Shown here: positions 8,156 through 15,176 of the stretch, piece after piece | Layout: every line of letters begins with the position of its first letter | How positions within the stretch are numbered: position 1 is the first letter of the stretch | Assembly (NCBI RefSeq): GCF_024199925.1 | Contig: NZ_JANADR010000001.1 | Span: 2,418,001 to 2,482,000 of the forward strand | Length of the DNA stretch: 64,000 nt | Direction of reading: 5' to 3' | Source of the DNA: Bradyrhizobium sp. CCGUVB1N3 | GTDB lineage: Bacteria; Pseudomonadota; Alphaproteobacteria; Rhizobiales; Xanthobacteraceae | Made by a program: the position numbers and the translations under genes | Notes under the pieces: model-generated | Databases searched by the model: none | The model's input: only the letters and a program-made list of their open reading frames with translations | Told to the model about the DNA's origin: nothing

Positions 8156-9024
8156 GCGAGATCGCGACCGCCGCCCCGCAGGGGCACATCGAGGTCAAGA
8201 ATTTTTCGCTGAGCTACGAGACCATTGACGGATCGGTCGAAGCCGTCACCAACACGCACATCCATGTCAGGCCGGGCGAGTTCGTCTCGATCGTCGGGCC
8301 ATCGGGGTGCGGCAAGTCGACCTTCCTGAATGCAGTGGCCGGGTTTCTCAAACCCACCACCGGCACCATCACGGTCGACGGCGAACGCGTGAGCGGGCCG
8401 AGCGCCGAGCGCGGCATGGTGTTCCAGCAATATTCGCTGTTTCCCTGGAAGACAGTGCGCGAGAACGTCGAGTTCGGCCTGAAGATGCGCGGCATGCCCC
8501 GCTCGCAGCGCGAGCGCGCGGCGCGCACGTTGCTTGGGCTAGCGGGCCTCGAGGCCTTCGAGAAGCATTATCCGGAAAAGCTCTCCGGCGGCATGAAGCA
8601 ACGCGTCGGCATCGTGCGTGCGCTCGCGACGGGGCCGAAGGTGCTGCTGCTGGATGAACCCTTCGGCGCGCTCGACGCGCAGACCCGCGTGATCATGCAG
8701 CAGATCCTCACCAACATGTGGCAGCGGCTCAAGATCTCGGTCTTGTTCGTCACCCACGACATCGACGAGGCGATCTTCCTCTCCGACCGCGTCTACTGCA
8801 TGACTGCCCGCCCCGGCTCGATCAAGGCGGAGATCCCGATTCCGCTCGAACGCCCGCGGCAGCAATCGATGATGATGTCCTCGGAGTTCCTAGCGCTGCG
8901 CCGCGGCCTGATGTCCCTGATCCGCGAGGAGAGCCTGAAGGCGATGGGCGGCGAGATCAACGATTTGGGCATGCAAGGACTCAACATCGAGTTGCACGGC
9001 CACTCGCTGGCGGACGTGATTTAA
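8152..9024 (+). CDS. ABC importer ATPase (NitT/TauT type)
   Basis: 290 residues. Walker A GPSGCGKST (about 48-56), Q-loop FQQYSLFPW, signature LSGGMKQRVGI (about 143-153), Walker B VLLLDEPFGALD and H-loop FVTHDIDEA are all intact. The start ATG overlaps the permease stop (ATGA), so the two are translationally coupled. It belongs to the SsuB/TauB/NrtD family and has a roughly 50-residue C-terminal tail without a recognisable domain. It is the last gene of the importer operon; a long hairpin repeat follows. Confidence 0.93.
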   Translation: MSEIATAAPQGHIEVKNFSLSYETIDGSVEAVTNTHIHVRPGEFVSIVGPSGCGKSTFLNAVAGFLKPTTGTITVDGERVSGPSAERGMVFQQYSLFPWKTVRENVEFGLKMRGMPRSQRERAARTLLGLAGLEAFEKHYPEKLSGGMKQRVGIVRALATGPKVLLLDEPFGALDAQTRVIMQQILTNMWQRLKISVLFVTHDIDEAIFLSDRVYCMTARPGSIKAEIPIPLERPRQQSMMMSSEFLALRRGLMSLIREESLKAMGGEINDLGMQGLNIELHGHSLADVI

Positions 9025-9054
9025 GGCAGAACTCGCACCTTGCGAACTCTCCTC

Positions 9055-9197
9055 CCTTCTCCCCTTGTGGGAGAAGGTGGCGCACAGCGCGCCGGATGAG
9101 GGGTCTGCCTCAGCGAGCCACCCTCTCGCGATCTAAATTCGCGGATAGAACCCCTCATCCGGCGCTCCGCACCACCTTCTCCCACAAGGGGAGAAGG
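9055..9197. repeat. Large palindromic intergenic repeat
   Basis: Left arm 9055-9103 and right arm 9151-9197 are near-perfect inverted copies (CCTTCTCCCCTTGTGGGAGA against its complement, then GCGCCGGATGAGGGG against CCCCTCATCCGGCGC) around a 47-bp loop. Each arm is also internally hairpin-forming. It separates the convergent importer and YeiH-like genes and could end transcription from both sides. This repeat type is widespread in Bradyrhizobium genomes. Confidence 0.85.
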
Positions 9198-9222
9198 AAG
9201 AGGAGTCCGTGGCCTCGCGACC

Positions 9223-10281
9223 TCACTTGAACCAGTGCACCAGTCCTATGCTGATCCCGAGCAGCAGCATCAGCGACAGCGTCACCGCCGCCGTCACGCG
9301 TCCCCCGACATTGGCGAGCACGCGCACGTCGACGCCGAGGCCGAGCGCGGCCATGGAGACGACGGTGAGGAAGGTGGTGATCTTCGTCACCGGACCGACA
9401 ACGGTTGAGGGAACGATCTCGAGCGAACGGAGCGTGGCGAGCGCGAGGAAGCCGAGGATGAACCAGGGCACGAGCCGGAAGAAGCCGACGCTGGTCTTCT
9501 TCGCGCCGCCCTGCCGGCGCGAGGCAATGAGCGAGAGGCCGACGACGACCGGCCCCAGCATCAACACGCGCATCAGCTTCACGAGCGTTCCGATCTGCGT
9601 GCTGACGAGGCCAGCCGGCACGGTGGCCGCGAGCACCTGCGGCACGGCGTAGACGGTCAGTCCTGCGAGGATGCCATATTGCGTCGCCGTCAGTTGCAGG
9701 AGCGGGATGAGCAGCGGCAGGCCCAGCACCATCATCACGCCGAGGATCGCGGTGAAGGAGATCGAGGATGCGATCTCGTCATTGTTGGCCCCGATGATCG
9801 GCGCCACGGCGGCGATCGCCGAGTTGCCGCAGATGGAATTGCCGCAGGCAATCAGGATCGACAGCCGCGTGGACAGGCCGAGCATGCGGCTCAAGCCGAA
9901 TGACACGCAGAGCGCGACCACGACCACGGCGGCGATCGAAGCCAGCAGTGTCACGCCGGATGCGGCGATCGCGGCAAAGCTGATGGAGGCCCCGAGCAGC
10001 ATCACCGCGACTTCGAGGAGTTGCTTGGCGCTGAAGGCGACGCCGGCCTGCCAGCGCTCGGACGGTTTCCAGAAGCTGCGCACGGCCATGCCGAGCAGGA
10101 TCGCCATCACCAGCGCCTCCACATAGGGATGTGCGAAGGCGTGCCGTTCCGTGGCTTCAAGAGCAGCCGAGACGCCGGCAATGCCGATGCATAGGAGAAC
10201 GCCTGGAATCAGCGCCACAATGCGGCCGGCGGTGGTCACCGGTCTTGCGCCGGCTGAAGAGGATGCTTCGTTCTGGGCCAC
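9223..10281 (-). CDS. YeiH/UPF0324-family putative sulfate exporter
   Basis: 352 residues with about ten hydrophobic segments. The conserved family signature CGNSICGNSAIAAVAPII is near residues 145-162, and QLLEVAVMLLGASISF is near 87. YeiH-type proteins (COG2855) are integral inner-membrane proteins proposed to export sulfate or sulfite; direct evidence is limited. GTG start at 10281 with a GGGAG box. It lies next to a sulfonate-type importer on the opposite strand, which is compatible with clearing sulfur oxyanions, but the large palindrome between them argues against a shared transcript. Confidence 0.85.
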   Translation of the reverse strand: MAQNEASSSAGARPVTTAGRIVALIPGVLLCIGIAGVSAALEATERHAFAHPYVEALVMAILLGMAVRSFWKPSERWQAGVAFSAKQLLEVAVMLLGASISFAAIAASGVTLLASIAAVVVVALCVSFGLSRMLGLSTRLSILIACGNSICGNSAIAAVAPIIGANNDEIASSISFTAILGVMMVLGLPLLIPLLQLTATQYGILAGLTVYAVPQVLAATVPAGLVSTQIGTLVKLMRVLMLGPVVVGLSLIASRRQGGAKKTSVGFFRLVPWFILGFLALATLRSLEIVPSTVVGPVTKITTFLTVVSMAALGLGVDVRVLANVGGRVTAAVTLSLMLLLGISIGLVHWFK

Positions 10282-10467
10282 TCAAATCTCCCGAAGGAGA
10301 AGATTTTATGCGCGACAGGGCGCGAGAGGGCAATATATTTTCGATTCCGGCCAACGGAAGCAAGTAATGTCCTTAAAGACAATTCTCCTGGGCGCGCAGA
10401 CGCGCCGCGGCCCAAAGGACAGTGTTGGAGCAAATTACAGGCAGAGCGGAGCGGCTGCTCGGACGGC

Positions 10468-10686
10468 CTAGAAGATCAGGCCCTTGGCGAGGGAGGCGAC
10501 GCGGCTAAAGCCGTCGAAAACGCCCGGTTCGAAGAAGGCGGCACGGGCGAGCACGATGGCCCCGACCAGCGACCAGAACAGGCCGGTGCCCGTCCACAGC
10601 AGATATTTGGAGGCGCGCGACTGCGGCCGGTCGTCCCTTCCCGGGGCCAGTCGCTCGCCAAAAGGCTCGAAATTTGCGCGTTCCAT
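10468..10686 (-). CDS. Small hypothetical membrane protein
   Basis: 72 residues beginning MERANFEPFGERLAPGRDD. The charged N-terminal third is followed by one hydrophobic helix (YLLWTGTGLFWSLVGAIVLA) and a short C-terminus. No clear ribosome binding site was found. The frame continues upstream to 11004 but loses codon bias there and overlaps the monooxygenase, so the internal ATG is preferred. Function unknown. Confidence 0.5.
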   Translation of the reverse strand: MERANFEPFGERLAPGRDDRPQSRASKYLLWTGTGLFWSLVGAIVLARAAFFEPGVFDGFSRVASLAKGLIF

Positions 10687-10912
10687 CGCGAGGCCAATCC
10701 ACTGAATTCTGGACGGAATGTCGTCGTTTCCACCTCTCTCGGCAATGGAACTGATTGGCTTTTTTCGGCCCCGCGCGGCAAATTTCTTCCGCCGGGACGG
10801 ACCGCGGCGATAGCTTTCTTCTTTGGCGGCGTCTGCGCCCAAGCCCCCTGCCCGGTTCGGCGGTAAAGTGCGACGATCGCATTGCTCGCTTTCGCCGGAT
10901 CTGAGACCATTC

Positions 10913-12823
10913 ATGAACATCGAACTGCCGCGCCAGCACCTCGACCTCGCCTCGGCGATCGCCGAGGGCGACATCCGCTGCCTCCTGATGGTGCTCGTAC
11001 ACATGACCGGCGACGAGCGCTGGCTCGCCCCGCCCTATTTGCCGAAGCGCGACATCCGCCTCATCCCGGATCCCGAGGCCGGCGTGCCGAGGGACGTGCA
11101 GGACGAAATCCGCGACGCCGTGGTCGAGCTCTTTGCCGATGGCCATCCAACACCGGTGATCACCGATCCCGGCGAGGAGCTGCTTCTGAGGATGATGCGT
11201 GCCTGCCTCGGCGAGAACGTCGCGCCAGAATATGCGCCGCTGATGCGCGAGGAGATGGGCTTTGTGCCGCGCGAGGCGCGCTGGAGCAGACGTCCGTCCG
11301 ACGCGCAATTGTCGGAGCAGCACGTGCTGATCGTCGGCGCCGGCGTCTGCGCCATTGCGCTTGGCGTGGCGCTCGGCCATCTCGGCATCCCCTACACCAT
11401 CGTCGAGAAGAACGCCGAACTCGGCGGCACCTGGTGGATCAACCGCTATCCTGGCTGCGGCGTCGATACGCCGAACCATTCCTATTCCTACTCCTTCGGC
11501 GCGCGCAACGAGTGGACGCGTTATTTCTGCCAGCGCGAGGAGTTGCTCGATTACCTCAAGAAGGTCGCCGACGAATTCGGCCTGCGCAGGCATCTGCGGC
11601 TGAACACGCAACTGACCTCGTCGCGATGGGACGAAAGCAGGCGCCGCTGGATCTCGACACTGAGAACAAGCAGCGGCGAGGAAAAGTTCGAGTCCACGGC
11701 ACTCGTCAGCGCGATAGGCCAGCTCAACGATCCCTCCCGCGCCCGCTTCAAGGGCGAGGAGGATTTCAAGGGCCGGATCCTCCATTCGGCGCTGTGGTCG
11801 AACGACATCACGATCGACGGCAAGCGCGTCGCGATCATCGGCACCGGCGCGACCGCGATGCAGCTCGTGCCGTCGATCGCGCCCCGCGTCGCTTCCGTCA
11901 CCGTCTACCAGCGCTCCGCGCAATGGGCGCGACCGGTGAAGGGCTATTCCGATCCAATTACAGGGGGCGCGCGCTGGCTGCTCGCGCACCTGCCGTTCTA
12001 TGTGCAGTGGTACCGCTTCAACATGTTCTGGCGCTATGGCGACGGGCTGTTGCCGTTCCTGCGCAAGGATCCCGCCTGGCCGCATCCGGAGCGCGCCGTC
12101 AACAAGGGCAATGACCGGCATCGCCAGGAGTTGACGGACTTCATCCTCTCCGAGCTGAAGGACCGCCCTGACCTGATCGCCAAATGCGTGCCGACCTACC
12201 CGCCTTACGGCAAGCGTATCCTGCTCGACAACGACTGGTTCAAGACGCTGACGCGCGACAATGTCGAGCTGGTCACCGACGCGATCGATCATGTCGATCG
12301 CGATGGCATCGTGACATCCGACGGCGAGCACCGCCCGGCCGACATCATCGTGGTCGCGACCGGCTTCAAGGTCACGGAGATGGCGGCTCGCCTCGATATC
12401 ACCGGCCGCGACGGCAGGAATCTCCGCAACGCCTGGGTGGGCGACAATCCGACCGCGTTTCTCGGCCTCACGGTCCCGGGCTTCCCGAACTTCTTCTGCA
12501 TGCTGGGCCCGAACTCCGGCCCGGCGCATGGCGGCAGCGTGATCTTCCAGTCGGAATGCCAGAGCCGCTACATCTCGGCCTGTCTCGTCGAGATGATGGA
12601 AAACAGTGTCGCCGCCATCGACGTCCGCCAGGATGCGCACGACGATTACATCCGGAAGGTCGATGCCGAGCACGAGGCGATGATCTGGACCCATCCGGGC
12701 ATGACCACCTACTACCGCAACACGAGCGGCCGGGTGTTCTCAGCGATGCCGTGGCGGTTCGTGGACTACTGGCGGATGACGCACGATCCCGATCTCGGCG
12801 ACTACCGCCTGACGAAGGCGTGA
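10913..12823 (+). CDS. Flavin-containing Baeyer-Villiger monooxygenase (4-hydroxyacetophenone monooxygenase-like)
   Basis: 636 residues. An N-terminal helical extension of about 135 residues precedes the FAD Rossmann motif VLIVGAGVCAIALG. The BVMO fingerprint appears as FKGRILHSALW (about 285-295; family F-x-G-x-x-x-H-x-x-x-W). The NADPH motif is VAIIGTGATAMQL, and the ATG motif is DIIVVATGF. The long N-terminal domain and total length resemble 4-hydroxyacetophenone monooxygenases rather than the shorter cyclohexanone monooxygenases. The enzyme would insert oxygen into a ketone using NADPH and O2. Substrate not predictable from sequence. The 3' end overlaps the convergent gene by 22 bp. Confidence 0.9.
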   Translation: MNIELPRQHLDLASAIAEGDIRCLLMVLVHMTGDERWLAPPYLPKRDIRLIPDPEAGVPRDVQDEIRDAVVELFADGHPTPVITDPGEELLLRMMRACLGENVAPEYAPLMREEMGFVPREARWSRRPSDAQLSEQHVLIVGAGVCAIALGVALGHLGIPYTIVEKNAELGGTWWINRYPGCGVDTPNHSYSYSFGARNEWTRYFCQREELLDYLKKVADEFGLRRHLRLNTQLTSSRWDESRRRWISTLRTSSGEEKFESTALVSAIGQLNDPSRARFKGEEDFKGRILHSALWSNDITIDGKRVAIIGTGATAMQLVPSIAPRVASVTVYQRSAQWARPVKGYSDPITGGARWLLAHLPFYVQWYRFNMFWRYGDGLLPFLRKDPAWPHPERAVNKGNDRHRQELTDFILSELKDRPDLIAKCVPTYPPYGKRILLDNDWFKTLTRDNVELVTDAIDHVDRDGIVTSDGEHRPADIIVVATGFKVTEMAARLDITGRDGRNLRNAWVGDNPTAFLGLTVPGFPNFFCMLGPNSGPAHGGSVIFQSECQSRYISACLVEMMENSVAAIDVRQDAHDDYIRKVDAEHEAMIWTHPGMTTYYRNTSGRVFSAMPWRFVDYWRMTHDPDLGDYRLTKA

Positions 12824-13116
12824 ACCTGGCGGCGCTCGGCGTCGGCCGACGGCTGCGCAACGGGCGCTTGCGAGACGGGAGGTTGCGCAAGAGGCCGCGC
12901 CGCACCGGCGCCATCGACCGCGCTGATGCGTGGCGCCTGAGTCTTCGGCGTGCGAACCAGAAACGCCGGCGGCTGCGCCGGCCGTTTGCTCGATCGAACG
13001 TACGGTTCCCATTTCAGATATCTGGCGCGGCGCTTTCGCGAAATGCGATCGCGCGTGACATACCCCGCCGCAAACGAGATCGCGGCGACCAGGATGAGGA
13101 TGAGAACGCCAAGCAT
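12802..13116 (-). CDS. Hypothetical single-pass membrane protein
   Basis: 104 residues. An N-terminal hydrophobic helix (MLGVLILILVAAISFAAGYV) is followed by a strongly basic stretch (TRDRISRKRRARYLKW) and a Pro/Ala-rich tail. This suggests an inner-membrane anchor with a cytosolic tail. It ends within the last codons of the convergent monooxygenase. No recognised domain. Confidence 0.6.
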   Translation of the reverse strand: MLGVLILILVAAISFAAGYVTRDRISRKRRARYLKWEPYVRSSKRPAQPPAFLVRTPKTQAPRISAVDGAGAARPLAQPPVSQAPVAQPSADAERRQVHAFVRR

Positions 13117-13323
13117 TCGGACTGTTCCGTACGAGGAGTCGGATAGTGCCTATCAATGCCAGCAACCTAACCCGGATGTGACCATTTCGAGGAAATTTGG
13201 AGACGACGTGAACTGATCCGTGATCGCATGTTTCTCGCGCGCGTAGGAACTTTTGCGCGAGATGCGAAAACAGCGCATGATGAGGTTTACAACTATGGAG
13301 CGATCGCGCGGATCGCGTATTGC

Positions 13324-14487
13324 CTAATCCGCGATCATCAAGCCCGATGCGGCGGCACCGTTACGCCGCCAGGCTGCTCTCCACCGGCGAGAATGGCAGA
13401 CCGAGACTCTCCGCCACCGCCTTGTTGGTGATGCGGCCGCGATAGACGTTGAGGCCGTTACGCAGATGCGGATTCTCGAGCACGGCTCGAGCACGGCGGC
13501 AAAGCCCTTGGCCGCGAGCATCAGCCCGAACGGCAGCGTGGCATTGTTCAGCGCCTGGCTCGATGTCACCGGAACCGCGCCCGGCATGTTCGCGACACAG
13601 TAATGCACGACGCCGTCGACCTCGTAGGTCGGCTCGGCATGGGTCGTCGGTCGCGAGGTTTCGAAACAGCCGCCCTGGTCGATCGCAACGTCGACCAGCA
13701 CGGCGCCCGGCCGCATCGACTTGAGCATCGCGCGCGTAACCAGTTTCGGAGCGCTCGCACCGGGCACCAGCACCGCGCCGATCACGACATCGGCGGAAAA
13801 CACCTCGTCCTCGACGGACTCGATCGTGGAGAAGCGCGTGCGCACGCGTCCAAGGAACATGTCGTCCAACTCACGCAGGCGCGGAATGGAACGATCGATG
13901 ACGGTGACCTCCGCGCCGAGGCCCGCGGCCATGCGTGCCGCCTGGGTTCCTACGACCCCGCCGCCGAGCACGACGAGCCGCGCTGGCTGCACGCCGGGCA
14001 CGCCGCCGAGCAGCACGCCTCGTCCGCCTGCCGAACGCTTGAGCGCGGCACCGGCCGCCTCGATCGCGAGACGGCCGGCAACTTCGCTCATCGGCGCGAG
14101 CAGAGGGAGGTGGCCGCCCGCGTCAGTGACGGTCTCATAGGCAATGGCAGTGCAACCGGAGGCGAGCAGCCCCCTGGTCTGCGCGGGATCCGGCGCGAGA
14201 TGAAGATATGTGAAGAGGATCTGGTTCTCGCGAAGCTGCGTCCACTCGCTCTGCTGCGGTTCTTTCACCTTCACGATCATCTCGGACTTGGCAAAGATCT
14301 CGCGCGCGTTGTCCGCAATCGCGGCGCCCGCCTTGCGGTAAATCTCGTCGGAAGAGCCGATACCCTCGCCCGCACCGGTCTCGACCCAGACCTCATGCCC
14401 GGCCGCGACGTACTCGCGAACGGCGCCCGGGGTGAGCCCGACGCGATATTCCTGCACCTTGATCTCCTTGGGAACACCAACGCGCAT
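13324..14487 (-). CDS. ald: Alanine dehydrogenase with frameshifted C-terminus
   Basis: L-alanine + NAD+ to pyruvate + NH4+ + NADH, cytosolic. Catalytic Lys75 (IVKVKEP) and His96 (FTYLHLA), the NAD motif VVLGGGVVGTQAARMA and the DVAIDQGGCFETS loop are all present. After KGFAAVLE the reading frame changes: an 11-bp tandem duplication at 13475-13496 shifts it, and 45 unrelated residues follow to the stop at 13324. Removing one copy restores ENPHLRNGLNVYRGRITNKA and a stop at 13361, giving exactly 371 residues, the family's standard length. The shift replaces the final helices of the catalytic domain, so activity is doubtful. It is divergent from an Lrp-type regulator that probably controls it. 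Confidence 0.9.
   Translation of the reverse strand: MRVGVPKEIKVQEYRVGLTPGAVREYVAAGHEVWVETGAGEGIGSSDEIYRKAGAAIADNAREIFAKSEMIVKVKEPQQSEWTQLRENQILFTYLHLAPDPAQTRGLLASGCTAIAYETVTDAGGHLPLLAPMSEVAGRLAIEAAGAALKRSAGGRGVLLGGVPGVQPARLVVLGGGVVGTQAARMAAGLGAEVTVIDRSIPRLRELDDMFLGRVRTRFSTIESVEDEVFSADVVIGAVLVPGASAPKLVTRAMLKSMRPGAVLVDVAIDQGGCFETSRPTTHAEPTYEVDGVVHYCVANMPGAVPVTSSQALNNATLPFGLMLAAKGFAAVLEPCSRIRICVTASTSIAAASPTRRWRRVSVCHSRRWRAAWRRNGAAASGLMIAD
13475..13496. repeat. 11-bp tandem duplication inside ald
   Basis: CTCGAGCACGG occurs twice in direct tandem (13475-13485 and 13486-13496). The second copy changes the reading frame of alanine dehydrogenase near codon 334. Either a recent slippage mutation or an assembly artefact would explain it. 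Confidence 0.9.
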
Positions 14488-14631
14488 AGCGAGCTCCTTG
14501 CCTTAACATCTTGATTCTCCTCTTCATGTTAGCGGCCACGCCGGTTTGGTTTCGTGCAAATATCAGCTAGTTTCGGCACCTGGACGCCGGTTTCCGGCGC
14601 CGATTGCCCCTTCCACGCTGGAAACGAAACC

Positions 14632-15111
14632 TTGGCCCTCGACCGAAAAGATCTCGCCATCCTCGCGGAACTCACCACCAATGCGCGAGCCAGTCACACC
14701 GAGCTTGCCAACAAGGTCGGCCTGTCGAGCACAGCGCTGGCAAGGCGGCAGAAGGCGCTGGAGGATGACGGCTATATCCACGGCTACCAGGCTGCCCTCG
14801 ATCTCGGGCAATTCGGCCTCACCACGACGGTGTTGGTGCGGATCGCGCTGGAGAGCCAGAGCGAGGAGGCGCTGAAGGCCTTCGAGGCCGAGGTGGTGAA
14901 ATGCCCCTCCGTCGTGCGCTGCTTCCTGATGTCCGGCACCGACGACTACATCCTGATCGTGCTCGCGCGCGACATCCAGGATTTCGAGCGCATCCACCGC
15001 ACCGAGCTGTCGCGCCTGCCTCGCGTCGCCCGGGTGCAGTCCAGCTTCGCACTGCGCGAAGTCGTCAACCGCGCCGTACCGACGGTGGTGTTCGGCGAGA
15101 TGAAGCGCTGA
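14632..15111 (+). CDS. Lrp/AsnC-family regulator, probable AldR
   Basis: About 159 residues from a TTG start (LALDRKDLAIL); a GTG at 14554 would add 26 residues of atypical composition. The N-terminal helix-turn-helix (ASHTELANKVGLSSTALARRQKALEDDGYI) is followed by the RAM/ACT-like effector domain (CFLMSGTDDYILIVLARDIQDFERI). Lrp-type proteins encoded divergently from ald usually activate it in response to alanine. The 144-bp gap to ald would hold both promoters. Confidence 0.9.
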   Translation: MALDRKDLAILAELTTNARASHTELANKVGLSSTALARRQKALEDDGYIHGYQAALDLGQFGLTTTVLVRIALESQSEEALKAFEAEVVKCPSVVRCFLMSGTDDYILIVLARDIQDFERIHRTELSRLPRVARVQSSFALREVVNRAVPTVVFGEMKR

Positions 15112-15176
15112 GCACTGTCATCTAACTGTCATCGAATGTGCCGAGAGCTGTTGGCTTCGCATCTTCGGGACCCACC

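Noticed and set aside
10505..12694. 729-codon open frame opposite the Baeyer-Villiger monooxygenase
   Set aside because: Antisense shadow of a clear FAD enzyme; its product is Arg/His/Asp-rich without any domain, and no ribosome site is seen.
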